Shown: piece by piece, positions 1-6,979 of the stretch
Layout of the letters: each line of letters starts with the position of its first letter
Position numbering within the stretch: the first letter of the stretch is position 1
Assembly: GCA_021779415.1 (NCBI GenBank)
Contig: JAJYAS010000006.1
Span: 1 to 18,138 of the forward strand
Origin: Bacillota bacterium
GTDB taxonomy: Bacteria > Bacillota_B > Desulfitobacteriia > Desulfitobacteriales > Desulfitobacteriaceae
Length of the DNA stretch: 18,138 nt
Reading direction: 5' to 3'
Notes under the pieces: model-generated
Database searches by the model: none
What the model was told of the DNA's origin: nothing
Seen by the model: only the letters and a program-made list of their open reading frames with translations
Translations under genes and position numbers: made by a program

Positions 1-85
1 ATCTTCGCAACTTTTGCAAGTCTTCTGCTGAAATATATGGAGGACCGGGGGCAATGTCCTCCAAACGAATGAGTGAAACCGGCAT
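1..85 (-). CDS. N-terminal part of an unidentified protein (runs off the left edge)
   Basis: Reading leftward from an ATG at 85-83, 28 codons are open to the window edge; the protein begins MPVSLIRLEDIAPGPPYISA. A very strong ribosome binding site (AGGAGGTGG, complement of 93-101) lies 7 bases upstream, and this is the main reason to call it a real gene start. There is no signal peptide or membrane segment in the visible part, and I do not recognise the family. It is divergent from the glycerophosphotransferase operon and shares its 5' control region. Confidence 0.6.
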   Translation of the reverse strand, partial: MPVSLIRLEDIAPGPPYISAEDLQKLRR

Positions 86-148
86 TTCTTATCCACCTCC
101 TAGAATTACTCGGCATTCCAAATTGATTACACAACTATCGATTTCTCT

Positions 149-178
149 TTGACATACTATGCATCTGAAAGATACAAA
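149..178 (+). promoter_or_regulatory. possible sigma-A-like promoter for the first operon
   Basis: A perfect -35 hexamer TTGACA lies at 149-154 and a weaker -10 (TACAAA, 173-178, 4 of 6 matches) follows with an 18-base spacer. Transcription would start near 185 and give a leader of about 130 bases that contains the inverted repeat at 194-232. The -10 is imperfect, so the call is tentative. Confidence 0.4.
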
Positions 179-193
179 GCGTCTAACTAAGAA

Positions 194-232
194 ACGCGTC
201 CCAATTGTTAATATTTAACATTTAGGGCGCGT
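194..232. repeat. long imperfect inverted repeat (operator or leader hairpin)
   Basis: The left arm 194-211 and right arm 215-232 are inverted copies with only three non-complementary positions among 18 (one is a T-G wobble), around a 3-base centre. The outer part is GC-rich (CGCG ends) and the inner part ends in GTTAA/TTAAC. It lies between two divergent genes and just downstream of the candidate promoter, so it could be an operator for a dimeric regulator or an RNA hairpin in the leader. It is not a standard terminator, because no T-run follows. Confidence 0.55.
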
Positions 233-318
233 CTGCATATTATATAGGAAGTTTTGATAATAAAAGTGGATTATGGAAAAAGCAACTGCTAGTTATTTAC
301 TAGGAAGGGGAGAGACCA

Positions 319-1215
319 TTGTCTAGGAAGATAAACTTTGTCGTTATAACCGATGGAGAAGAATCCATATATCCCATTTATGCTAAGACCCTTCAAAGTT
401 TTATTGGACCAATAAAACTCCATCTTCCAGAAAGCAGCATTTCAAATAAATCCATTCCCAGAGCAATCAATGTACACTTCATTCGTCAAGATGATTATAG
501 AACTATGGTTGATGCGAAGGAAGGTACAAGTGTATTTATCTGTCATGGCATTGCGGACAAACATTATTGGGATGGCCCATTAGTTAGTATGTTTGATTAT
601 ATATGCGTTCCTGGACAATTATGGCACGATAAGTTATTTAATGAAGGAGTTCCAATTGAAAAAATCTTAACTGTAGGTTATGCCAAGCTCGATCCAATAT
701 TTCAAGGACTAACTAAGAAAACTTCAGGTCCTCGAAATAGAGTATTATGGGCCCCGACACATAGTAACTCACCTTCGAGTTATCCGGGGTTTTTGGAGTA
801 CCTTGATAAATTCCCCGCTGATCTTGAAGTTATTTATTCCCCACATCCCTATAATAAGTCTAATCAAATGCCGACATTGCAAGAATTAACCGATGCTGAT
901 GTAGTTATTTCTGATTCAGGCAGCCTAGTTTATGAAACTTGGGCGATAGGTAAACCCGTGATTTTTCCAGATTGGTTGGTAAAAGAGAGGGTATTTCGCT
1001 TGTACCCCTACTCTTTCGAAGAGAAAATCTATAAGGAAAAAATCGGACTGCATTCTGATAACTTTCAAGATTTAGTAAACCTTGTTTACCACGCCTTAGA
1101 CGTGGGCATCGATCCCAGAGCCAAAGAATTTATAGACGGCATACTTTCCCCAGAATTACGTGGCAAGTCTGGGGAAAGTATCGCCAAAAAACTAATAAAA
1201 TTTGCAGATAAATAA
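319..1215 (+). CDS. CDP-glycerol glycerophosphotransferase-like protein (TagB/TarB type)
   Basis: The 298-residue protein has the GT-B-like pattern of the CDP-glycerol glycerophosphotransferase family (PF04464), which moves polyol-phosphate from a CDP carrier to a teichoic acid or other surface glycan on the cytoplasmic side of the membrane. Visible motifs are HG at 76-77, a GYAKLD segment at 120-125, LWAPTH at 143-148, SPHP at 174-177, and the donor-site-like ISDSGSL at 197-203 followed by E206 and KPVIFPD. No membrane segment or signal peptide is seen. The start is TTG at 319, supported by GGAAGGGG at 303-310 with 8-base spacing. The protein is short for the family, as it lacks the extra N-terminal region of many TagF-like enzymes. 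It is first of four close genes, and the neighbouring nucleotidyltransferase could make its donor. Substrate and acceptor cannot be told from sequence; a related GT-B enzyme (capsule or UDP-GlcNAc epimerase fold) is an alternative. Confidence 0.78.
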   Translation: MSRKINFVVITDGEESIYPIYAKTLQSFIGPIKLHLPESSISNKSIPRAINVHFIRQDDYRTMVDAKEGTSVFICHGIADKHYWDGPLVSMFDYICVPGQLWHDKLFNEGVPIEKILTVGYAKLDPIFQGLTKKTSGPRNRVLWAPTHSNSPSSYPGFLEYLDKFPADLEVIYSPHPYNKSNQMPTLQELTDADVVISDSGSLVYETWAIGKPVIFPDWLVKERVFRLYPYSFEEKIYKEKIGLHSDNFQDLVNLVYHALDVGIDPRAKEFIDGILSPELRGKSGESIAKKLIKFADK

Positions 1216-1253
1216 TATCTGGATAAATTCAACTAAACTATCAGGGGGCAAAA

Positions 1254-1790
1254 ATGATGGAAATAGTCGGGGTATTACAAGAGGAATTAAGACGTTTTGA
1301 CAGTTCTCTTCTTTCTTTACCGATTTCTCCTAACATCTTTATATTCGAAGAAAGAGTCCATTTAGTATGTTTTCATTGCTCTAGGTATAACTCAAAATGG
1401 ACCTGTCCTCCTCGAATACCCGATCTTGATTACGAACAAATCATGAAAGAATATACAAATGGTTTGCTTGTTTATTGTCAGATACCTTTTAAAAAGGAAG
1501 AATTTAAAGATGTTCGCACTGAGTCAACCAATCTTGTCCATAAAGCTTTACTGAATTTAGAAAAGGTTTTATGGGAGCAAAATTATCCGTTGGCCGTCTC
1601 CTATATTGGAGGTAGTTGCAAATTGTGTAAAAACGGTTGTGCAGTAGACCACTGCAGAAATCCATATTTATCACGGATTCCAATTGAGGCTACGGGTATC
1701 AACTTAATTACATCGCTTAAAAAAGTGGGTATTGAAATAGAGTTTCCGGTGACGGATTGTTTATCACGTTACGGCTTATTGTTATGGTAA
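1254..1790 (+). CDS. DUF2284 family Cys-rich putative metal-binding protein
   Basis: The 178-residue soluble protein matches the DUF2284 pattern (PF10050). It has a first Cys cluster with C39, C42 and C51 in the context KWTCPP, and a second cluster at C122, C125, C129 and C134 (CKLC...C...C) after a YIGG turn, with C75 and C169 in addition. Such clusters suggest an iron-sulphur or zinc site; the biochemical role of the family is not known to me. Two start codons (1254 and 1257) are in tandem behind AGGGGGC at 1243-1249. It sits 38 bases after the glycerophosphotransferase gene and 13 bases before the nucleotidyltransferase gene, so it is probably co-transcribed. A redox or radical-type step in making the activated group is possible, but that is speculation. 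Confidence 0.8.
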   Translation: MMEIVGVLQEELRRFDSSLLSLPISPNIFIFEERVHLVCFHCSRYNSKWTCPPRIPDLDYEQIMKEYTNGLLVYCQIPFKKEEFKDVRTESTNLVHKALLNLEKVLWEQNYPLAVSYIGGSCKLCKNGCAVDHCRNPYLSRIPIEATGINLITSLKKVGIEIEFPVTDCLSRYGLLLW

Positions 1791-1803
1791 AGGAAGTGGG
1801 GAG

Positions 1804-2529
1804 ATGAGATATATCATTCTTGCGGCCGGAATGGGTACAAGACTTCACCCTTTTACAAAAAACCTTCCCAAATGTATGTTAAACCTAGGGTTTAATGAAA
1901 CGATTGCCCAAAGAATGCTTAGAATCATTCGAAAGTATGACAGTTTGTCTGAAATAATTATGGTCACCGGATTCAAACACCAAGATATTGAAGATAGTTT
2001 AACTGGATGTGAGTTTATTTTTAACCCTTTTTATGAAGTCACTAACAGCATTGCTTCATTATGGTTTGCCAGACAATTCCTTAATGACAGCGTGACAATT
2101 ATTAATGGCGATATAGTTTGCTCGGAAAAACTTATGCAAAAGGTCATTGAGTATCGAGGAAAGGCTGTTGTATTCGTTGACGGATCAGTTAAAGAATATG
2201 GTGATTATAACGTCCAAGTCAGTGATGAACGTGTCGTGGTCATGAGCAAACTTCTTGATTCATATTACGGGGAATACGCCGGGATATGTAAATTAGATCG
2301 GGAAGCAATCAAGGCCTTGAGCCAAGAAATATGTCGCTTGGTAGATGAGGGCAACTACAACGAATGGTACGAGAATGCTCTCGTTCAAATGATATTGAAC
2401 TCGGACTTCCATTTGGAATATTGCGATATCTCCGATTATCACTGGACTGAGGTTGATTCAGTTAACCATCTAAGACTGGCCAAAGAACTTCAGAAAAAGG
2501 AATGGGAAAAATGGATAAACAAAAAGTAG
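1804..2529 (+). CDS. LicC-like nucleotidyltransferase
   Basis: The 241-residue protein is a NTP_transferase-fold enzyme that would join a phosphorylated sugar, polyol or choline to a nucleotide. The N-terminus carries the signature GMGTRL at 9-14 followed by PKCM with K23, and the metal-binding NGD is at 101-103. The segment around 76-90 (FYEVTNSIASLWFAR) resembles CTP:phosphocholine cytidylyltransferases of the LicC group more than typical glucose-1-phosphate enzymes. The start ATG 1804 has AGGAAG at 1791-1796. The stop overlaps the start region of the next gene, suggesting translational coupling. Beside a CDP-glycerol-transferase-like gene, a CDP-linked product is the best guess. The true substrate is open. 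Confidence 0.8.
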   Translation: MRYIILAAGMGTRLHPFTKNLPKCMLNLGFNETIAQRMLRIIRKYDSLSEIIMVTGFKHQDIEDSLTGCEFIFNPFYEVTNSIASLWFARQFLNDSVTIINGDIVCSEKLMQKVIEYRGKAVVFVDGSVKEYGDYNVQVSDERVVVMSKLLDSYYGEYAGICKLDREAIKALSQEICRLVDEGNYNEWYENALVQMILNSDFHLEYCDISDYHWTEVDSVNHLRLAKELQKKEWEKWINKK

Positions 2530-3239
2530 CACTAATAACCGGGTCTACAAAAGGGATTGGTAAACAGCTAGCAATAGACCTGCTTAAAAGAGGTTGTTTT
2601 GTTATTCTTAATTATGCAAACTCGAGGGAGAATGCTGAACAAGTTCGCTCAGAATTATCCACTATATCCTCCTCCTTCGCAATTATTAAAGCCGATGTAT
2701 CAAGCTTAAAGGGCCTAAAAAAGTTAGCAGGGGCAGTGAAGAAGTTAACCCGTACCTTAGATTATCTAATTTTAAATGCGGGCATCACCAAAAGAATACC
2801 TTTTGAAGAGATAAAGATAGAGGATTGGAACAAAGTGTTCAATACAAATCTAATGATTCCTTTTTTTCTCATACAAAAATTGAATCCCTTAATGCAGCCG
2901 GGTGGTAGGATCATCTTTATCGGATCATTGATGGGGATGGTTCCTCACGCCCTTTCTATTCCTTATGGGGTTTCCAAATCTTCTTTAGGGATGCTGGCTA
3001 AATACTTAGTAAAGGTCTTTGCTGACAGAAAGATTACTGTTAATGTTCTTGCTCCTGGATTTGTGGAGACACCCTGGCAAATGAGCAAAGAGCAGGAACA
3101 TAGGAAGCGAATTGAAAACAAAGTTGCGGTTGGGCGTTTTGCCACAGTTGAAGAAATATCAAGTACTGGTCTGCACTTAATCGACAACGGCTATATAAAT
3201 GGACAAGTGATTGTTGTAGACGGTGGCTACGCTAATTAA
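2511..3239 (+). CDS. short-chain dehydrogenase/reductase, FabG-like
   Basis: The 242-residue classical SDR has the NAD(P)-binding motif TGSTKGIG at residues 10-17, NAG at 89-91, and the catalytic set S139, Y152 and K156 (YGVSK). It ends with the usual VDGGY. The start is placed at ATG 2511 and not 2502: AAGGA at 2497-2501 abuts the 2502 codon but is 9 bases from 2511. It overlaps the nucleotidyltransferase gene by 19 bases. FabG relatives reduce 3-oxoacyl-ACP, but many act on sugars, polyols or other small ketones. In this operon a role in preparing the group to be activated is more likely than fatty-acid synthesis. No terminator was seen after it. Confidence 0.85.
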   Translation: MDKQKVALITGSTKGIGKQLAIDLLKRGCFVILNYANSRENAEQVRSELSTISSSFAIIKADVSSLKGLKKLAGAVKKLTRTLDYLILNAGITKRIPFEEIKIEDWNKVFNTNLMIPFFLIQKLNPLMQPGGRIIFIGSLMGMVPHALSIPYGVSKSSLGMLAKYLVKVFADRKITVNVLAPGFVETPWQMSKEQEHRKRIENKVAVGRFATVEEISSTGLHLIDNGYINGQVIVVDGGYAN

Positions 3240-3291
3240 TCTATGGCTGACATTTATCCGGGTTTTGGGACCCATATGATAAATATCAATA

Positions 3292-3302
3292 GGTGTAACA
3301 CC
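3292..3302. repeat. short palindrome GGTGT-A-ACACC upstream of the YVTN gene
   Basis: A perfect 5-bp inverted repeat with a 1-base centre lies 80 bases before the YVTN-protein start, in a 143-bp gap that otherwise shows no clear promoter or terminator. It might be an operator half; the length is too small to be sure. Confidence 0.25.
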
Positions 3303-3382
3303 CTTCATGAACCTTGAATAATATACGATGAAACTATGGTTAATATATGCCTCTACCTATCTAAGAAGGAGGGAATACACGA

Positions 3383-4936
3383 ATGTTATTTGAAAACCAC
3401 GCCTGGGTAACACTCGACAATGCCGTCGCTATATATAATGTTTACAGCGATGTGCTAGTCGCTACCATTCCCGTGGGGATTGCTCCTGCTTTCCCAAAAC
3501 GCACACCGGATGGTACAAAAGTTTTAGTCCCTAATTTCGGTAGTAACACCGTCTCCGTCATTTGCACCGCGGCAAATAAAGTCTTGGCAACTATCCCGGT
3601 GGGCCTCGCACCTACTTCAGTAGTGATTGACCCGACCAGTACAACTGCCTACGTGACAAACTCTGGAAGCGGAACTGTTTCAATCATTAGCATCCCTACC
3701 GAATCCGTCGTAGGGACGATCTCTGTTGGCACCGGGCCTGTCGATGTCACAATTTCCCGTGACGGTAGCCGTGTATATGTCAGCAATGGTGGTAGCGATA
3801 CCGTCTCTGTCATCAATCCTATCACGAATTCTGTCATCACTTCGATCCCTGTGGGTACTGCACCCAATGGCCTGGTCGTTAGCTTGGATAATACTAAGCT
3901 CTTTGTTGTCAACAGTGGCAGCAACAATGTCAGTGTCATTAATACCGCCACCAATGCTATTTTAAGCCTAATCGCAGTCGGCTCGAACCCGCAAAAAATT
4001 GCAGCAAACCCTGCAAATCCTGTCTTTATGTATGTGACTAACTTTGGGTCAAACAGTGTTAGTGTACTCTCGACAACCGGGCTTAACCTCATAGCGACCG
4101 TTCCTGTTGGTATAAATCCCCGTGGCCTAGATGTTACCGGCGATGGCACACAAGTATGGGTTGCTAACGAAGGGGACAGCTCAATCAGTATCATTAACAC
4201 AAGCACGAATACCATTGCTGCTGCACTACCGACTTCATTCCCGCCTCGAGGTGTTACAGTCGGCCGAGTCGGCTCCCCTCTATCGCCTGGTGAACCCATC
4301 GATTTGCTTGACCCTTATCAACTGGAAGAAATAACAGAATCCGTTTGCATCATCGTAGAAAAAGTTTATGCTAGCTGTCAACAAAGGGAATGCTTCCCGG
4401 CTTTCACCGTCACTTTGCCAACTGGTGTTCCTCCGTTTACCTTTATCAGCATGACCTTCGCCAACGGTTTGATTGTTCCCGGAAGTGTCGTTATTACACC
4501 CATTCCAGCCCGCCCAAATTTCTCGAGAGTTCAGTTCACGATTGAAATCCCCTACACGTTGACCCTGCGTGATTCTACCGGAACCTTGTTTACCCTCACG
4601 GGTAACCTACCTGATATTAACAAAGACATCGTGCTCTACTTCCCACCAACTCGACCGGAGTTTGACTTTAACTTGCGCATTGAAACAAGAACAGAGGTAT
4701 TAACAAGCCCGCTGTTCACGGTTGCCACGATTCAACTGGCCATCGGAAGCTTTGTTATTACTAAAGTAACTGGTGTCGTTCAACTCCTCGTTCCAGCTTT
4801 CGGGTTCTGCCCAGAACCTCCGACCTGTGAAGAGTTCCCAGTGATACCGCAAAATCCATGTCTCAATTTCTTCGACACTACACTCACCCCATTCCCGAGT
4901 GATTTCTTCCCGCCACAACTGGATACTTGCCAGTAA
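3383..4936 (+). CDS. seven-bladed YVTN beta-propeller protein with Cys-rich C-terminal domain
   Basis: The 517-residue protein begins directly with propeller blades. Repeats of the YVTN type recur about every 42 residues: NFGSNTVSV (51-59), NSGSGTVSI (93-101), NGGSDTVSV (135-143), NSGSNNVSV (177-185), NFGSNSVSV (220-228), NEGDSSISI (262-270), and a divergent first copy near 8-20. That makes seven blades over about 1-295. Residues 300-517 form a separate beta-rich domain with seven Cys (322, 332, 337, 476, 482, 493, 516) opening with VCIIVEKVYASC, a style I associate with Firmicute spore-related proteins, though I cannot name the family. There is no signal peptide, which argues for a cytoplasmic or mother-cell-made spore layer protein. 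The RBS is AAGGAGGG at 3366-3373. The gene stands alone, with a terminator after it. Confidence 0.85.
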   Translation: MLFENHAWVTLDNAVAIYNVYSDVLVATIPVGIAPAFPKRTPDGTKVLVPNFGSNTVSVICTAANKVLATIPVGLAPTSVVIDPTSTTAYVTNSGSGTVSIISIPTESVVGTISVGTGPVDVTISRDGSRVYVSNGGSDTVSVINPITNSVITSIPVGTAPNGLVVSLDNTKLFVVNSGSNNVSVINTATNAILSLIAVGSNPQKIAANPANPVFMYVTNFGSNSVSVLSTTGLNLIATVPVGINPRGLDVTGDGTQVWVANEGDSSISIINTSTNTIAAALPTSFPPRGVTVGRVGSPLSPGEPIDLLDPYQLEEITESVCIIVEKVYASCQQRECFPAFTVTLPTGVPPFTFISMTFANGLIVPGSVVITPIPARPNFSRVQFTIEIPYTLTLRDSTGTLFTLTGNLPDINKDIVLYFPPTRPEFDFNLRIETRTEVLTSPLFTVATIQLAIGSFVITKVTGVVQLLVPAFGFCPEPPTCEEFPVIPQNPCLNFFDTTLTPFPSDFFPPQLDTCQ

Positions 4937-4986
4937 CCGTTCATCTTGTTGTTCACTCTCTTATGTCAGAAATTGTTGCCCTTCTA

Positions 4987-5021
4987 AAAAGAAAGGGTCG
5001 TCCACAACGGCCCTTTCTTTT
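4987..5021 (+). terminator. rho-independent terminator after the YVTN gene
   Basis: An 11-bp perfect stem (AAAAGAAAGGG / CCCTTTCTTTT) is extended by three more pairs, one a T-G wobble, around a 7-base loop (5001-5007). The stem occupies 4987-5000 and 5008-5021. The A-run on the left and T-rich right arm make it plausible in both directions. It separates the YVTN gene from the next operon. Confidence 0.8.
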
Positions 5022-5080
5022 GCCAGTCAGAAAGTATAAGTTTTTATCCACAGGTCGGATCACTAATGCTCATGAAAATA

Positions 5081-5089
5081 AAGGAAGTG
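5081..5089 (+). promoter_or_regulatory. ribosome binding site that fixes a TTG start
   Basis: AAGGAAGTG stands 6 bases before TTG at 5096. The in-frame ATGs at 5066 and 5072 have no such site upstream, so translation of the coiled-coil protein most likely begins at the TTG. Confidence 0.65.
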
Positions 5090-5095
5090 ATCGTA

Positions 5096-6979
5096 TTGGC
5101 TTACCTAAGTCGAACCACTATTACTCCCCTTCTCCTAACCTATGAAAATAAATCCATGTACCTACACGTCGATCCTCAAGGATGTGCTCTTTTTGGTGTT
5201 GAGAGCCCGGAACCCTCCTATCGGGTCCAAGAACCGCTACTTCTTGCTCATGGAATCATGACCGATGCTAAAACGGTCCATCTCGTCGTCCTAAAAACAA
5301 GCGGAGAGCTTTGTTACACTCTAATTTCCGGATCTTCGACACCCCAGACAACGCTCATTGCTAAATTGGACGTCCGTGCCACAAGATATCGTCGCCTCTT
5401 TCTCTTTCCCCAAGGTAAGATCATACATATCTTTTACGCCTCTACACATCAAGCCATTCCAAATGTCTGGCATATTGAACATCGCCTCTGGAATGGCGTT
5501 TCTTGGCTCAGTACTCGCATGGGGGAAGTTGTTCACCCACGGGAACCCCTTTATCACGTTAACCTAGATAGTCAGGGAAACCTACATTTTTTAACCATCA
5601 CCTTTCAGGGGCGGCATTCTCTCTTGTTTACGAACCGCTTTAATGGAACGTTTAACATTTGGGGGTCTCCAACAGAAACGCTGAAAATTTCAGGCGAAGT
5701 CGTAGATATTGCCGCACTCATGACGTCGGATAATGTCCACCATCTCTATTGGGTAACTAAGGCTCCCAATGGGCGATTTGAACTACGCACTGCGCAACAG
5801 ATCGACGCCCATGAACTATCCAGCTCCTGGCATCCATCTCATGCCCCTATCAAAACCTTCAACTCCCCTTGGAAAAGCATGGGTGCCTTGGAGATCAACG
5901 GGGTTCTTTGGCTACTAGCCCGCACTGGGGAAGAAGTCCTCATGCTTAATGATGGTAAAGGATGGAAATTCGTCTCCTCTCATCCTACCTTCCATCAGCC
6001 CTTACAATGGGTGCATAAAGGCAAGAGGAATTTTCATCAAACCTACTGGCTGGAAGATCAAGTTGAGAGGCACTCTCCGGCTTATCACCACGAATTAGGC
6101 TTCACCCTTAAAAACCAGTCCGCTCCTTTGCCCCAACCCTTCCAACCTGTTCCTACCCAAACAATTCCCCCTGTACCTGCCTTCTATCCCGAACTATTAT
6201 CACCGAATAGTGATCCTCTCCCGCCAATCGTGGTGAATATAAGCCCTACCAACCAAACGAATATTCCTGTTCCAATTTCTGAGGAAATATCAAGTCCTCA
6301 ATTAACAATTGACGCAACAATTGAAGGACTCGAGGTATCTGAAGTATCCGAAAACCCAACTGAGGAAGTCCTTCTGCCCCAACCTTTGCAAGAAAACATT
6401 GAACTCGAACGGCTAGTCTCAACCGTTGCCCATCTTGAGGAGGAAAACGCCGAACTCCAACGTTTGGTCTCGACCGTCTCCCATCTCGAGGAGGAAAACG
6501 CCGAACTCCAACGTTTAGTCTCGACCGTTTCCCATCTCGAGGAAGAAAATGCTGAACTCCAACGTTTAGTTTCGACCGTTTCCCATCTCGAGGAAGAAAA
6601 TGCTGAACTCCAACGTTTAGTTTCGACCGTTTCCCATCTCGAGGAAGAAAATGCCAACATGAGTCTTGTCCTTCACAATACGCTTTCTAAATTTGACCAA
6701 ATATTGGAGACCATATCCGAAAATGCTTTTCAGGCCAAACAAGAAGTAGCTCTCCCTATTGCTGAAATCCCTTTTGATGAACTTGAACCAGTCAAGGAAG
6801 CCATGTCTAATCTTGAAAAGGAAACTGAAAGTCTGTCCCAAGTCCTTCGGGTTATGCTAGTCAAACAGGAGGAAAGCGACTCCTCTCTTGAAAAGCTGGA
6901 GACACAATTATCTCAACTTCAAACGGAAAAAGAGGTCGTTAAGAATAAAGGAGGTTTTTGGAACAAATGGATCACCTAG
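5096..6979 (+). CDS. propeller-like protein with repeat-built coiled-coil tail
   Basis: The 627-residue protein has no signal peptide or membrane segment. Residues 1 to about 335 are rich in Trp, His and beta-strand patterns, with recurring segments such as LWNGVSW, FNGTFNIWG and DGKGWKF, which suggests a propeller of the sialidase/BNR or lectin kind; the family is not recognised. A Pro/Thr-rich linker covers about 342-388. Residues 436-520 are five tandem 17-residue units (ELQRLVSTVSHLEEENA type) that should form a coiled coil, followed by more heptad-like helix and a basic, aromatic end (GGFWNKWIT). The start is TTG 5096 on the basis of its RBS. It overlaps the following DUF1858-like gene by 13 bases. 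A structural or spacer role on the spore or cell surface is inferred from architecture and neighbours only. Confidence 0.75.
   Translation: MAYLSRTTITPLLLTYENKSMYLHVDPQGCALFGVESPEPSYRVQEPLLLAHGIMTDAKTVHLVVLKTSGELCYTLISGSSTPQTTLIAKLDVRATRYRRLFLFPQGKIIHIFYASTHQAIPNVWHIEHRLWNGVSWLSTRMGEVVHPREPLYHVNLDSQGNLHFLTITFQGRHSLLFTNRFNGTFNIWGSPTETLKISGEVVDIAALMTSDNVHHLYWVTKAPNGRFELRTAQQIDAHELSSSWHPSHAPIKTFNSPWKSMGALEINGVLWLLARTGEEVLMLNDGKGWKFVSSHPTFHQPLQWVHKGKRNFHQTYWLEDQVERHSPAYHHELGFTLKNQSAPLPQPFQPVPTQTIPPVPAFYPELLSPNSDPLPPIVVNISPTNQTNIPVPISEEISSPQLTIDATIEGLEVSEVSENPTEEVLLPQPLQENIELERLVSTVAHLEEENAELQRLVSTVSHLEEENAELQRLVSTVSHLEEENAELQRLVSTVSHLEEENAELQRLVSTVSHLEEENANMSLVLHNTLSKFDQILETISENAFQAKQEVALPIAEIPFDELEPVKEAMSNLEKETESLSQVLRVMLVKQEESDSSLEKLETQLSQLQTEKEVVKNKGGFWNKWIT
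6401..6655 (+). repeat. five tandem 51-bp repeats inside the coiled-coil gene
   Basis: Units lie at 6401-6451, 6452-6502, 6503-6553, 6554-6604 and 6605-6655. The last two differ only in their final base, and divergence grows toward the first unit. The period of 17 codons keeps frame. The reverse strand gives a spurious long open frame here. The array is a likely site of copy-number variation between strains. Confidence 0.95.
6947..6955 (+). promoter_or_regulatory. strong ribosome binding site for the DUF1858-like gene
   Basis: AAAGGAGGT is a near-perfect Shine-Dalgarno sequence 11 bases before ATG 6967, placed inside the end of the previous gene. If the TGA at 7066 were a plain stop, this strong site would serve a product of only 33 residues. 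Confidence 0.8.

Noticed and set aside
273..326. Small upstream open frame (MEKATASYLLGRGETIV) overlapping the TTG start of the first operon
   Set aside because: Its ATG has only a poor, too-close ribosome binding site. A leader peptide with coupling is possible but not supported.
3649..4299. 216-residue minus-strand open frame
   Set aside because: It is antisense to the YVTN repeats, has no ribosome binding site, and has a composition typical of a shadow frame.
6298..6660. Long minus-strand open frame with repeated FSSSRWETVETKRW
   Set aside because: It is the exact reverse of the 51-bp coiled-coil repeats; the repeat keeps the antisense frame open, and there is no start signal.
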